Program-made: the position numbers and the translations under genes
Notes under the pieces: model-generated
The model's database searches: none
What the model was told of the DNA's origin: nothing
The model's input: the letters and a program-made list of their open reading frames with translations, nothing else
From: Chitinophaga pinensis
GTDB lineage: Bacteria; Bacteroidota; Bacteroidia; UKL13-3
Assembly: GCA_943323675.2 (NCBI GenBank)
Contig: CALPIR020000008.1
Coordinates: forward strand, 1-22,726
Direction of reading: 5' to 3'
DNA: 22,726 nucleotides
In this document: piece after piece, positions 14,321 through 22,206 of the stretch
How positions within the stretch are numbered: position 1 is the first letter of the stretch
Layout: every line of letters starts with the position of its first letter

Positions 14321-16375
14321 CTACAATGATAATTGAAATGCGCCTGAATACAGCATATCGTGCACCGGAATATTTTGTTGTTTGTAGTAGTCTTTCATCT
14401 TTTGAGCGTGGTGTTTTTTTACGCTACCGCTTATTAGCACTTGTTTGGCTTTAATTTGTTTTAGCACCTCAAGTTGTAGCATATTTCTAATAATTAATAC
14501 ATCAATGTTTTGGGTTGATTGTGGATACTCATCACCACTTATTAAAATTCGTTTTCCACTGCTAGCTATCACTTGCCAGTTTTTATCTAAGTTCATAGTA
14601 TCTAGATGTTGTATGCCCATTTGCCAGATGTGTTGTTGCAAATGAAACCTAAATTTTTGTTTATCATTTTGCAGCGCCTTATCCAATATTAGTTTAGAGG
14701 CGTAGCCTTCTACAACCTGTATGGCGTTGTTTTGGTTAATACTGTATACAATTAGTTTTTTTTGATGGTGTTGAACAATTTCATCAATACCAATTAATAC
14801 TACAAAAGCCAACATGGCCAACAAAGAAATTTGTAAGAGTTTTTGATGTTGATACATCAAATAAAAAATTAAACATAAAGACAGCATGTACAACAATATA
14901 CTTTGTAAAATGCTTATTTGTATGCCATTTACATAAGCGTAAGGAGTGTCTTCAACCAACATAACCAATTTATTGGTAAACAATATGGTATGCTTAATAG
15001 CAATGCCTAGCCACGTTGCTAACCAAGTAACCTTAGATATTACCAACAACAAAATGCACCCGTATAAAATTGCTGTAGTTAAGGGGATAATAAGCAGGTT
15101 TGAAAATAAAAAACAATTCGGAAATTGGTGAAAGTATAAAATGCCTATCGGGCTTGTAGCAATTTGTGCTGCAACAGATACAGTACTTATTTTCCATACC
15201 TGATCAACAATCCAATTTGGTGCTATATACCAATTGTACATCATGGGTTGAATAAACACAATACCCAAAACGGCCATGTAGCTTAATTGAAATCCTACGT
15301 TTGCTAGCATGTTTGCATCAACAATTAAAAGCGATAAACACGATGCGGCCAAGGTGTTGTAAATATTACTCCTTCGGTTTAAAATTTGGGAAGTTATTAT
15401 AAATGTAAACATAACTGTGGCGCGCAAAATACTGGGTGATAAACCACACAATGCCGAATAAGTCCAGAGGCAAACCACAATAATTAAACGTTTGGCTAGC
15501 AGCAGTTTTTTGTTTTTATCCATAAACCAAAGCAGCTTACTGATGATTAAAAAGATAATACCCACATGCATGCCAGAAACCGCCAATACATGCAAGGTTC
15601 CTGTATTTGCATATGCACTCATTGTTTCTTCGTCTATCTCGTCATCAAAACCATATAACAAAGCTTGGGCAACACCAATTTCTGTAGGTGTTTTAATGTA
15701 GGTGTGTAACGCTTCTCTGAAATAACGCTGTATGTCGAATACCTTTTTATAAACAGGATTAGCTTGGTTAATTTGAGTATAAACCAGTTTCGCTTGTTTT
15801 AAATAGGTTTGATGGTGTATGTGGTTAAATGCTAAATATCTTTTATAATCAAACTCGTAAGGGTTTTTAGGTGGTGGAACTTCTCTTACATCATTGGCAT
15901 TTAGCATTAGCACATCGCCATAATTCGGTAATGAAGTCAGCTCATTTTTGCTTATGTAAATTAATACATTGCCCGTGGTTGTTATTAATTGGTTTGATGT
16001 ATTGGTGCATTGTAAAACCCTTGCACGCATTTTGTAGGAATGCGATTTTTTTATAGGTTCTTCATCAATCCGTATTAAAAAAGTTTTTGCATTTGGTACA
16101 TAGCTAAAATGGCTATCATGAAACAAATTATTTTGATAGGTGTGAGTCAAAATACCCGCAAAATAAAACATAATTAATGCCGCAAAACCAGTAAACCAAC
16201 GCTGCTGAAAGGCCCGAAAAACTAGCGGTAAAACAATAAACGCCAATAAAAAAATACTGAAGTAGCACAAAGACAACCAGTGGTTTATGGCGTAAAACAT
16301 GGATGTGCCAACACCTGTGGCAAACGCCAATAATATGCGCACAATGGGTACCTTATGCCAAAAGGAATGTTGCAT
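14321..16375 (-). CDS. comEC: DNA uptake channel ComEC, degenerate C-terminal domain
   Basis: Inner-membrane channel that takes in single-stranded DNA during natural transformation. Three parts are visible in 684 residues. The first is an N-terminal membrane and OB-like DUF4131 region (about 10-200, with NPYEFDYKRYLAFN). The second is the Competence core, starting at about residue 233, with LHVLAVSGMHVG (261-272), LSPSILRATVMF and FQLSYMAVLGI over many helices. The third is a soluble C-terminal region (about 545-684). Canonical ComEC ends in a metallo-beta-lactamase nuclease-like domain. Here the C-terminal part (VYSINQNNAIQVVEG, then WQVIASSGKRILISG and VLIIRNM) seems to keep the fold but has no HxHxDH motif, so it should not bind metals. 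This is usual in Bacteroidota. No other competence genes are in the window. Confidence 0.9.
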   Translation of the reverse strand: MQHSFWHKVPIVRILLAFATGVGTSMFYAINHWLSLCYFSIFLLAFIVLPLVFRAFQQRWFTGFAALIMFYFAGILTHTYQNNLFHDSHFSYVPNAKTFLIRIDEEPIKKSHSYKMRARVLQCTNTSNQLITTTGNVLIYISKNELTSLPNYGDVLMLNANDVREVPPPKNPYEFDYKRYLAFNHIHHQTYLKQAKLVYTQINQANPVYKKVFDIQRYFREALHTYIKTPTEIGVAQALLYGFDDEIDEETMSAYANTGTLHVLAVSGMHVGIIFLIISKLLWFMDKNKKLLLAKRLIIVVCLWTYSALCGLSPSILRATVMFTFIITSQILNRRSNIYNTLAASCLSLLIVDANMLANVGFQLSYMAVLGIVFIQPMMYNWYIAPNWIVDQVWKISTVSVAAQIATSPIGILYFHQFPNCFLFSNLLIIPLTTAILYGCILLLVISKVTWLATWLGIAIKHTILFTNKLVMLVEDTPYAYVNGIQISILQSILLYMLSLCLIFYLMYQHQKLLQISLLAMLAFVVLIGIDEIVQHHQKKLIVYSINQNNAIQVVEGYASKLILDKALQNDKQKFRFHLQQHIWQMGIQHLDTMNLDKNWQVIASSGKRILISGDEYPQSTQNIDVLIIRNMLQLEVLKQIKAKQVLISGSVKKHHAQKMKDYYKQQNIPVHDMLYSGAFQLSL

Positions 16376-16499
16376 AGGTGGTTATACTGTTAAGGGTTAT
16401 ACGTTTAATGGAATACTAAAGTAAAACTTATGTGGAATATTTAAAAATAAAATATGGAAGAGGGTTGTTAAATTGCACCCACTAACAAACACATAAAAT

Positions 16500-16946
16500 A
16501 TGTACGCAACATTATTAACGGTGCACAACTTATTGCGCTGGGCAGTATTATTAGGTGGTTTATATGCCATTACAAAATCTGTTTTGGGTATTATGCACAA
16601 ACGTGATTTTACCAAACAAGAAAACTTATCTCACGCTTTGTTTGTAGGCTTTTGCCACTTGCAATTACTTTTGGGGTTAATCTTATATTTTATTAGTCCT
16701 GCTGTTAATGAAGCGCTTGCCAATGGCATGGGTGCAGCCATGAAAGATCCTGCAAAACGTTTTATTGCTGTAGAACATATCAGCACCATGATAATTGCTA
16801 TTGTGTTGATTCAGGTAGGAAGAACACTGAGCAAAAAACAAACAGAAGCGATGGCCAAGCACAAAAAAGCATTGGTGTTTTTTAGCATTGGTTTTATATT
16901 GATATTATCTCGTATTCCTTGGAAATCCGCTATGTTGCCGTTGTAA
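16500..16946 (+). CDS. Four-helix membrane protein with conserved-looking histidines, unknown function
   Basis: A 148-residue integral membrane protein with four predicted helices (about residues 11-31, 46-66, 92-109 and 121-140). Each helix region contains or is flanked by a histidine: His9 in TVHNLLRW, His45 and His53 in LSHALFVGFCHLQ, His93 in VEHIST and His119 in KHKKAL. The pattern LLRW...GLILYF...RF..VEHI...LSRIPW resembles small uncharacterised Bacteroidota membrane proteins sometimes annotated as cytochrome-b-like. In-membrane histidines could ligate heme, but this is inference. It is transcribed alone, diverging from comEC and ending at a strong terminator 19 nt after the stop. Confidence 0.75.
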   Translation: MYATLLTVHNLLRWAVLLGGLYAITKSVLGIMHKRDFTKQENLSHALFVGFCHLQLLLGLILYFISPAVNEALANGMGAAMKDPAKRFIAVEHISTMIIAIVLIQVGRTLSKKQTEAMAKHKKALVFFSIGFILILSRIPWKSAMLPL

Positions 16947-16965
16947 TACCAGGAAAAATATTTGG

Positions 16966-16995
16966 AAGGCGCGCAGCGAAGCTGCGCGCCTTTTT
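16966..16995 (+). terminator. Strong rho-independent terminator
   Basis: A perfect 12-bp GC-rich stem (16966-16977 paired with 16981-16992, aaggcgcgcagc/gctgcgcgcctt) with a GAA triloop is followed by a T run to 16995. It ends the transcript of the four-helix membrane protein. On the minus strand the downstream bases are not T-rich until several nt later, so it works poorly as the terminator of the photolyase gene. Confidence 0.9.
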
Positions 16996-17118
16996 GTTGC
17001 TATAAAACAAGAAAAATAATCTATTAAGGAGCTGTATTAATGTTTGGCCAATCACCTCATGTGGGATTAGAGAGAAGCTTATCGGTTTACAACAAACAGA
17101 AGCACAGTGCGGGTTAAC

Positions 17119-18429
17119 TTATTTACTTAATGCGGCCTTATATACCTCCAAGCAGCGTTTACGTGCGAAGGCATGATCAACAATGGGTTGAATTTGTTTT
17201 GGCGTGCCGTACTCTGGCACCCATTTTTTTATGTATTGCAGTTGTTTATCGAATCTTTCTGTTTGTAATTGTGGGCTAAACACCCTGAAATAAGGAGCCG
17301 CATCTGTACCGCAACCTGCGGCCCACTGCCATCCACCATTGTTTGCACTTAAATCAAAATCTAATAATTTTTCAGCAAAGTAGGCCTCGCCCCATTGCCA
17401 ATTTATTAATAAATGTTTGGTTAAAAAGCTTGCCACAATCATGCGCACACGGTTGTGCATATAACCTGTTGTATTTAATTCACGCATTCCTGCATCAACA
17501 ATTGGGTAGCCAGTTGTTCCATTGCACCAAGCGGCAAAAGCCTGCTCGTTATTAATCCATTGTATGTTGTCGTATTCTTTTCTAAATGCGCCATTGGCAA
17601 CATGCGGAAAGTTGGCCAAAATCATCATGTAGAAATCGCGCCAAATAAGCTCGTTTAAAAATGTTTCATTTAATGCAATTGCTTTACGTGCTTTTTCTCT
17701 AATGCTTATGGTGCCAAATCTAAAATGAACCCCCAACCTTGAAGTGCCTAAAATTGCAGGATAGTCGCGGGTTTTGTCGTAATTTTTAATAATAGCTTGT
17801 GCCGTTTGTTTTGATGGAAAAGTAGCGCCCGTTGGTTTAAAATTCATGTCTTGCAACGGGATCAAAACTTGTTTTTTTTCAACTTTTAAAAAAGCTGAAA
17901 AGTGTTTCTCGTTAGTGTAACTGTTTAATTGTAAATCGGTGAGTTTAGCTTTCCATTTTTTGCTGTAAGGCGTAAAAACGGTGTACGGTTTTCCATCATC
18001 TTTAAGCACCTCGTTGTATTCAAAAATGCATTGGTCTTTGTAAGTATTAAAAGCAATTTGGTTTGATGCAAAAAAGTTCGTTACCCACGCGTCACGTTCC
18101 TTTGCATAAGGCTCATAATCGTGGTTGGTAAATACCGTTTTAATATTGTATTGACTCGTAATTTTTGGCCAAACGTCTTCAGGTGTACCATAAAAAACCA
18201 TCAAATCGCTGCCTAAATCATTAAGCTGTTTTTTGATTTCGGCCAGTTGTTGGTGTATAAAATCAACGCGTTTATCTTGGCGGTTTTCTAGTTTATCTAA
18301 GATGTTTTTATCAAAAATAAATATGGGTAACACAGGCAAGCCACTGTTAAGTGCATGATATAAACCTGCATTGTCTTCTAAACGAAGGTCTCTGCGGTGC
18401 CAAAAAATAGATACTGGTGTCGAGTTCAT
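17119..18429 (-). CDS. phrB: Deoxyribodipyrimidine (CPD) photolyase, class I
   Basis: Light-driven FAD enzyme that reverses cyclobutane pyrimidine dimers. The 436-residue product has an N-terminal Rossmann antenna domain (SIFWHRRDLRLEDNAGL, about 7-23) and a C-terminal FAD domain. FAD and DNA contacts are recognisable: FLNELIWRDFYMMIL, WCNGTTGYPIVDAGMREL, YMHNRVRMIVASFLTKHL, INWQWGEAYF and LSANNGGWQWAAGCGTDAA. The tryptophans of the electron-transfer chain (equivalents of E. coli W306, W359 and W382) are all present. It is shorter than the E. coli enzyme (471) mainly in the linker and C-terminus. The antenna cofactor cannot be assigned. It is 41 nt after rfaE2 on the same strand and may be the last gene of the panD run. 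Confidence 0.93.
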   Translation of the reverse strand: MNSTPVSIFWHRRDLRLEDNAGLYHALNSGLPVLPIFIFDKNILDKLENRQDKRVDFIHQQLAEIKKQLNDLGSDLMVFYGTPEDVWPKITSQYNIKTVFTNHDYEPYAKERDAWVTNFFASNQIAFNTYKDQCIFEYNEVLKDDGKPYTVFTPYSKKWKAKLTDLQLNSYTNEKHFSAFLKVEKKQVLIPLQDMNFKPTGATFPSKQTAQAIIKNYDKTRDYPAILGTSRLGVHFRFGTISIREKARKAIALNETFLNELIWRDFYMMILANFPHVANGAFRKEYDNIQWINNEQAFAAWCNGTTGYPIVDAGMRELNTTGYMHNRVRMIVASFLTKHLLINWQWGEAYFAEKLLDFDLSANNGGWQWAAGCGTDAAPYFRVFSPQLQTERFDKQLQYIKKWVPEYGTPKQIQPIVDHAFARKRCLEVYKAALSK

Positions 18430-18470
18430 TTTTTTAAAACAACTGTAATTTATAAAGGTTTGATGGAGCC

Positions 18471-18965
18471 TTAGCTGTTTTTAATTTTGCGCTCTATGTC
18501 GCTTGTGCTAAAACCCGGAATAAAATCAATGGTTTTAACTTCTCCGCCCTTTGCTGTTACCACATCGTAGCCAACTATGTTTTGGGGTTCGTAATCGCTG
18601 CCTTTTACCAATACATCAGGCTCAATGGTTTTAATTAAGTTGTAAGGAGTTTGTTCGTCAAACAGAATAACAGCATCAACACATTGTAATGAAGCCAGAA
18701 TTTGTAAACGTGATTGTTGGTCTTGTATTGGACGGTTTGGTCCTTTTAAAGTGCTAACAGATGCATCTGTATTAACACCAATAATTAACTTGTTGCCACA
18801 GTCGGCTGCTTTAGCCAGATAATCTACATGGCCACGATGCAGCAAATCAAAACAGCCATTAGTAAACACCACTTTTTTACCTTCGTGTTGCCACTGTTTT
18901 ACCAGTTGTGCAAGGTCTTGGTTTGATGTATGTATTTTCGCTAAAATGCTGTTGTGGTGCGACAT
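18471..18965 (-). CDS. rfaE2: D-glycero-beta-D-manno-heptose 1-phosphate adenylyltransferase
   Basis: Nucleotidyltransferase that makes ADP-D-glycero-beta-D-manno-heptose, the activated precursor of heptose for LPS core or other envelope glycans. The 164-residue product is the stand-alone version of the C-terminal half of E. coli HldE. The nucleotide-binding motif is FTNGCFDLLHRGHVDYL with His43-x-Gly-His46. Other family segments are NTDASVSTLKGPNRP, DVLVKGSDY and the terminal GFSTSDIERKI. The separate kinase (RfaE1) is not in the window. It follows the UPF0104-type gene after 10 nt, so it is almost surely co-transcribed with it and panD. Confidence 0.95.
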   Translation of the reverse strand: MSHHNSILAKIHTSNQDLAQLVKQWQHEGKKVVFTNGCFDLLHRGHVDYLAKAADCGNKLIIGVNTDASVSTLKGPNRPIQDQQSRLQILASLQCVDAVILFDEQTPYNLIKTIEPDVLVKGSDYEPQNIVGYDVVTAKGGEVKTIDFIPGFSTSDIERKIKNS

Positions 18966-18975
18966 AAAAGTGTTT

Positions 18976-19968
18976 TTAATGTGATACGTTTTGTTTGTGT
19001 TTACTTAAAACCACTAGAGAACTTGCCGAGCCAAGTATGATGAACATCACCATTTGTGCTCCATGAACAATTGTTGCGTATGCAATGCCATCATCTTGTG
19101 CTACACCAAAAAGCAGTAAACCTTGCATTACTGCAAAATGGTAAGTGCCTGCTCCAGCTCCTGGAGCCGGAATAACAATGCCAATTGTACCCATGGCAAA
19201 AACAGTTAAACATTGTGTAAAGGTAAGGTGCGATGTAGCTGGTAATGCAAATAAACAGAAGTACATCATTAAAATGTAGCATATCCAAATTGCAGCAGAT
19301 AATGCAATAAAAAGCAAGGGCTGTTTTACCGCTTTAATACTTGTTAATCCTTGAGCAAATCCTTTAACTTTATCTAGTACCTTAGCGAAAATGGGCAAGG
19401 TTGCTAATTGTTTACGCAATATAAAAAGGGTTGTAACTCCAATTAATACAATAGCCAATAGGTAATATTTTAGGTTACTTCCTGCTGTGTTGTTTTTGGC
19501 AGCAAGGTTGGTATTTATGTAATTATAAATAACATCAAACTGCAATACAAAAACGGCCCCAAGAATAATAAGCAACATCACCATATCAACCAAGCGTTCT
19601 GTTATTACAGAGCCGAGACCTTTCTCTATGGGTAAGTGATTGGTTTTTGATAGTGCGGCACATCGCGAAACCTCGCCACCTCGAGGAATAAAATAGTTAA
19701 CAAAATAGCCTATAAATACTGCATGTAAGCTATTTGTTGTGCTTACGTTATAGTTCATGGCTTGGTATAACATGGTAGCGCGATAAGCTCTAAGCCAATG
19801 GCTAACAACAGAAATTAGTAAGCCTACAGCAATCCAGTTGTAGTTGGTTTGGGTAAACTTTAGCCACAAATCAGGCCAATTGGTACCTTTAAATACAAAG
19901 TATAAAAAGGCCGCACCAATAGCAAAAATTATAATTGTTTGCGCTATTTGTTTAGGTTGTTTACTCAA
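18976..19968 (-). CDS. UPF0104/lysylphosphatidylglycerol synthetase-like membrane protein
   Basis: Polytopic inner-membrane protein (330 residues, about eight helices) of the LPG_synthase_TM/AglD family. Signature segments are FVNYFIPRGGEVSRCAAL (Arg96-Gly-Gly-Glu99), VITERLVDMVMLL (about 121-133, with Glu124, Arg125 and Asp128) and the late GIVIPAPGAGAGTYHFAV. The soluble aminoacyl-transferase domain of MprF is absent, so this is only the flippase-like membrane part. Members are thought to move or modify lipids; the substrate is unknown. It starts at TTG, overlapping the panD stop by 4 bp (TTGA). The company of rfaE2 suggests, but does not show, an envelope-lipid role. Confidence 0.88.
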   Translation of the reverse strand: MSKQPKQIAQTIIIFAIGAAFLYFVFKGTNWPDLWLKFTQTNYNWIAVGLLISVVSHWLRAYRATMLYQAMNYNVSTTNSLHAVFIGYFVNYFIPRGGEVSRCAALSKTNHLPIEKGLGSVITERLVDMVMLLIILGAVFVLQFDVIYNYINTNLAAKNNTAGSNLKYYLLAIVLIGVTTLFILRKQLATLPIFAKVLDKVKGFAQGLTSIKAVKQPLLFIALSAAIWICYILMMYFCLFALPATSHLTFTQCLTVFAMGTIGIVIPAPGAGAGTYHFAVMQGLLLFGVAQDDGIAYATIVHGAQMVMFIILGSASSLVVLSKHKQNVSH

Positions 19969-20315
19969 CTGATTAAGCGGTTGTTATTATCAGGGTAAAT
20001 GGCAATGGGTTGGTGTTTTTTTGCCTCTTCAAAATCCATTGAAGCGTATGAAATAATAACCAAATAATCGCCAACAAAACCCTTGCGTGCAGCTGGGCCA
20101 TTAAGGCAAATAACGCCACTGTTGCGCTCACCTTTAATGATATAGGTTTCAAGACGTTCGCCATTATTAACGTTTACCACTTGAACCTTTTCGTTTTCAA
20201 TCATGTTTGCAGCTTCCATTAACGCTTCGTCAATGGTAATGCTACCTACGTAATGTAACTCGGTTTGAGTTAATTTAACGCGGTGAATTTTAGATTTTAA
20301 TAATTCGATATGCAT
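19965..20315 (-). CDS. panD: Aspartate 1-decarboxylase
   Basis: Pyruvoyl-dependent enzyme that makes beta-alanine from L-aspartate for pantothenate and coenzyme A synthesis. It is made as a proenzyme that self-cleaves between Gly24 and Ser25 (HYVGSITID), where Ser25 becomes the pyruvoyl group. Lys9 (SKIHR) and the later NGPAARKGFVGD motif are also typical. I chose the ATG at 20315 (116 residues, MHIELLKSKIHRVK), which matches the family N-terminus. An in-frame ATG at 20354 would add 13 residues with no counterpart and would put the -7-like box TACATTTG inside the gene. panB and panC are not nearby. The stop overlaps the start of the UPF0104-type gene. Confidence 0.93.
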   Translation of the reverse strand: MHIELLKSKIHRVKLTQTELHYVGSITIDEALMEAANMIENEKVQVVNVNNGERLETYIIKGERNSGVICLNGPAARKGFVGDYLVIISYASMDFEEAKKHQPIAIYPDNNNRLIS

Positions 20316-20326
20316 AAAAAGCGCTT

Positions 20327-20334
20327 CAAATGTA
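20327..20334 (-). promoter_or_regulatory. Possible -7 box (TACATTTG) of panD
   Basis: The minus strand reads TACATTTG, a full TAnnTTTG match, ending 11 bases before the ATG at 20315. It would give a leader of only a few nt. No TTG element is found at the right distance upstream, so support is weak. Confidence 0.3.
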
Positions 20335-20501
20335 GCTTTTTTTTCGAAAAGCATAGTTGAACTTGTTTTATAATTGGGTGTTTAAAAGTTATGCGCACAT
20401 GATTCAGATCTTCAATATGCTATGCAACTATTTTGTTTCCACCATATCTTCAATAATATTTTTTATTCTTGTTATGTATATACCATTACACCTAAACCAC
20501 C

Positions 20502-20660
20502 ATGAAATTAATCAAAAAAGAGCAAAAACTAGAGGCAATGCTTCATTTGTATATTCAGTCTGTATTATTAGATTTTGAAAACCCCAAGACGATACTAACC
20601 TTGAAAAAGGCTGCTCGTGAGGTAAGTCTCAAAAAACGAAGTTCTTTTAAGAAGGCTTAA
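20502..20660 (+). CDS. Possible small basic protein, 52 residues, unknown
   Basis: ATG-initiated frame starting MKLIKKEQKLEAMLHLYIQS and ending KKRSSFKKA. Composition is protein-like: rich in Lys, Leu and Glu, with an amphipathic helical first half and a strongly basic C-terminus. There is no Shine-Dalgarno sequence, which is not needed in this phylum, and no clear promoter. It fills much of an otherwise unexplained gap before the LUD gene. I do not recognise a family. It could equally be chance coding in AT-rich DNA. Confidence 0.35.
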   Translation: MKLIKKEQKLEAMLHLYIQSVLLDFENPKTILTLKKAAREVSLKKRSSFKKA

Positions 20661-20694
20661 CATAAAGTTGCGGTGGGTTTGTGCTTGTAATTTC

Positions 20695-20702
20695 TATATT
20701 TG
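20695..20702 (+). promoter_or_regulatory. -7 box (TATATTTG) of the LUD-domain gene
   Basis: TATATTTG is a full match to TAnnTTTG. A TTG at 20668-20670 lies 24 bp upstream, slightly beyond usual spacing; a nearer TTTG at 20678-20681 is too close (13 bp). Predicted transcript start is near 20708, which excludes the TTG codon at 20700 as the translation start. Confidence 0.5.
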
Positions 20703-20726
20703 TATAAATTACTTAACTTGCTTAAA

Positions 20727-21395
20727 GTGGCAATTGAACAAAACACAACTACAGCTAAAGAAAAAATTTTAAAAAAAGTTCGTCAAGCACTTATTTTTAA
20801 ATCTAAAGCAATGTATGCCAACATTGATTTGGAAAGTAATGTATATACCCAACCGCAAGAGCAAGAACTATTGCTCGAATCTTTTGCCCGTAATTTTACT
20901 GAAGCACAAGGGCAATTTGTGTATTGCGATAATAAATTTGATTTTATTGATAAACTGTTGACGCTAGTGGAGCGCAAAAGACTGAAGCACATTCATTGCT
21001 GGGAAGATGATTTACAAGCACAATTAAAAGACAGTGGAGTTGCATTTATTGCAGATAAAAAGCTAATAGATAAAGCCATTGTAGGTATAACCTCATGCGA
21101 AAGTTTAGTGGCTCGTAACGGAAGTATATTATTAAGTTCGATTAAAAATGGCAGGGCAATTACCATTTTTCCTCAAATACATATTGTGGTTGCTTACACC
21201 TCTCAAGTTACCATGGAAATGAAAGAGGCCATGCAAATGGTAAAAAACAAATATGGTCGTAATATGCCAAGTATGTTAAGTTTTACTACCGGCCCGAGCA
21301 GAACTGCAGATATTGAAAGAACCTTGGTTATTGGCGCACATGGCCCCAAAGAGTTGTTTGTTTTTTTAATAGACGACCAACCCCAAAGCCACTAA
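20727..21395 (+). CDS. LUD-domain protein (LutC/YkgG-like)
   Basis: Soluble protein of the LUD family. LutC of Bacillus subtilis is one of three proteins of the LutABC L-lactate oxidation complex. The family core is SCESLVARNGSILLSS, then IFPQIHIVVAYTSQV and the near-invariant TGPSRTADIERTLVIGAHGPKEL near the C-terminus. I chose the GTG at 20727 (222 residues, MAIEQNTTTAKEKILKKVRQAL) because members start shortly before the AKEKILKK helix and because the promoter box overlaps an earlier TTG at 20700. A TTG at 20718 is also possible. lutA and lutB are not adjacent, so the lactate role is uncertain; stand-alone LUD proteins are common in Bacteroidota and of unknown function. lpxH follows 58 nt later. 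Confidence 0.85.
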   Translation: MAIEQNTTTAKEKILKKVRQALIFKSKAMYANIDLESNVYTQPQEQELLLESFARNFTEAQGQFVYCDNKFDFIDKLLTLVERKRLKHIHCWEDDLQAQLKDSGVAFIADKKLIDKAIVGITSCESLVARNGSILLSSIKNGRAITIFPQIHIVVAYTSQVTMEMKEAMQMVKNKYGRNMPSMLSFTTGPSRTADIERTLVIGAHGPKELFVFLIDDQPQSH

Positions 21396-21453
21396 TGGTT
21401 ATTTGTAATAGTCAATACGTATTATTGCAACATCAAACCAAATCAACCAATTA

Positions 21454-22206
21454 TTGAATACACGTAACAACATATACTTTGCCTCCGATTTTCATCTGGG
21501 TGTGCCAGATTTTGCAAGCAGTCTTGAGCGAGAGAAAAAAATTGTAAGGTGGCTTGATGAGATTAAGCACGATGCCAAAACAATTTATTTGGTGGGCGAT
21601 TTATTTGATTTTTGGTTTGAATTTAAAACAGTTGTTCCCAAAGGATTTACTAGGCTATTAGGCAAGCTTGCCGAGTTAAGTGATTCTGGAATTGAATTAC
21701 ACATTTTTTATGGTAACCACGATTTGTGGCAGTTTGGATATTTACAACAAGAAATTGGCTGCACGATTCATAGTAAACCCATTGATATTAAGCTAGGAAA
21801 CAAAAAATTTCATATTGCACATGGCGATGGATTAGGTCCGGGGCAACATTGGTTTAAGTTCATACTAAGTATCTATCGCAACTATTTTTTCCAACGGTTG
21901 TTCGCATTTTTTCATCCAAATATTGGTATACGTATTGCCAATTGGTTTTCAGCACGCAGCAAGCACCATACTTTTAATGAAAATGCCGTTTATTTTGGTG
22001 ATGATAAGGAGTATTTGATGCTATACGCAAAGCAATACCTAACCCATACTAATGTAGATTATTTTGTATTTGGACACAGGCATTTGCCCATGATGAGACC
22101 TATAACCGAAGATAGCACATATGTAAACCTTGGTGATTGGATGGGTTATAACACCTATGCTTTGTTTGATGGCAACGTGCTAACCTTAAAAACGTTTAAT
22201 GAATAA
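21454..22206 (+). CDS. lpxH: UDP-2,3-diacylglucosamine diphosphatase
   Basis: Peripheral inner-membrane metallophosphoesterase that hydrolyses UDP-2,3-diacylglucosamine to lipid X and UMP in lipid A synthesis. The 250-residue product has all calcineurin-type metal motifs: Asp12-x-His14 in SDFHLG, Asp49 in VGDLFDFW, Asn88-His89 in YGNHDLW, His123 in AHGDG, and His208-x-His210 in FGHRHLPM. A hydrophobic helical insertion (about 134-160, HWFKFILSIYRNYFFQRLFAFF) fits the membrane-docking cap of LpxH. The start is TTG (MNTRNNIYFASDF), the only start that keeps the first strand without a long extension. A LpxH-like phosphatase of related role (YbbF/LpxG-like) cannot be fully excluded. The stop overlaps the next gene by one base. 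Confidence 0.88.
   Translation: MNTRNNIYFASDFHLGVPDFASSLEREKKIVRWLDEIKHDAKTIYLVGDLFDFWFEFKTVVPKGFTRLLGKLAELSDSGIELHIFYGNHDLWQFGYLQQEIGCTIHSKPIDIKLGNKKFHIAHGDGLGPGQHWFKFILSIYRNYFFQRLFAFFHPNIGIRIANWFSARSKHHTFNENAVYFGDDKEYLMLYAKQYLTHTNVDYFVFGHRHLPMMRPITEDSTYVNLGDWMGYNTYALFDGNVLTLKTFNE

Larger units (their letters stand above)
20316..20726. other. 411-bp intergenic region between panD and the LUD gene
   Basis: The region between two divergent genes is AT-rich. It contains the weak panD box, a possible 52-codon gene at 20502-20660 and the -7 box of the LUD gene at 20695-20702. The stretch 20357-20501 shows no convincing gene; a longer open frame through 20357-20578 has a poor composition (many Phe/Ile/Tyr from AT-rich bases) and is not called. 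No terminator hairpin or known RNA structure was recognised. Confidence 0.5.

Noticed and set aside
16397..16615. 72-codon minus-strand frame upstream of comEC
   Set aside because: It overlaps the four-helix membrane protein gene on the other strand and the 5' region of comEC, and has no family features.
20357..20578. 73-codon open frame between panD and the LUD gene
   Set aside because: Composition looks like translated AT-rich intergenic DNA, and the frame shows no recognisable motif. The 52-codon frame at 20502 overlaps it and looks more protein-like.
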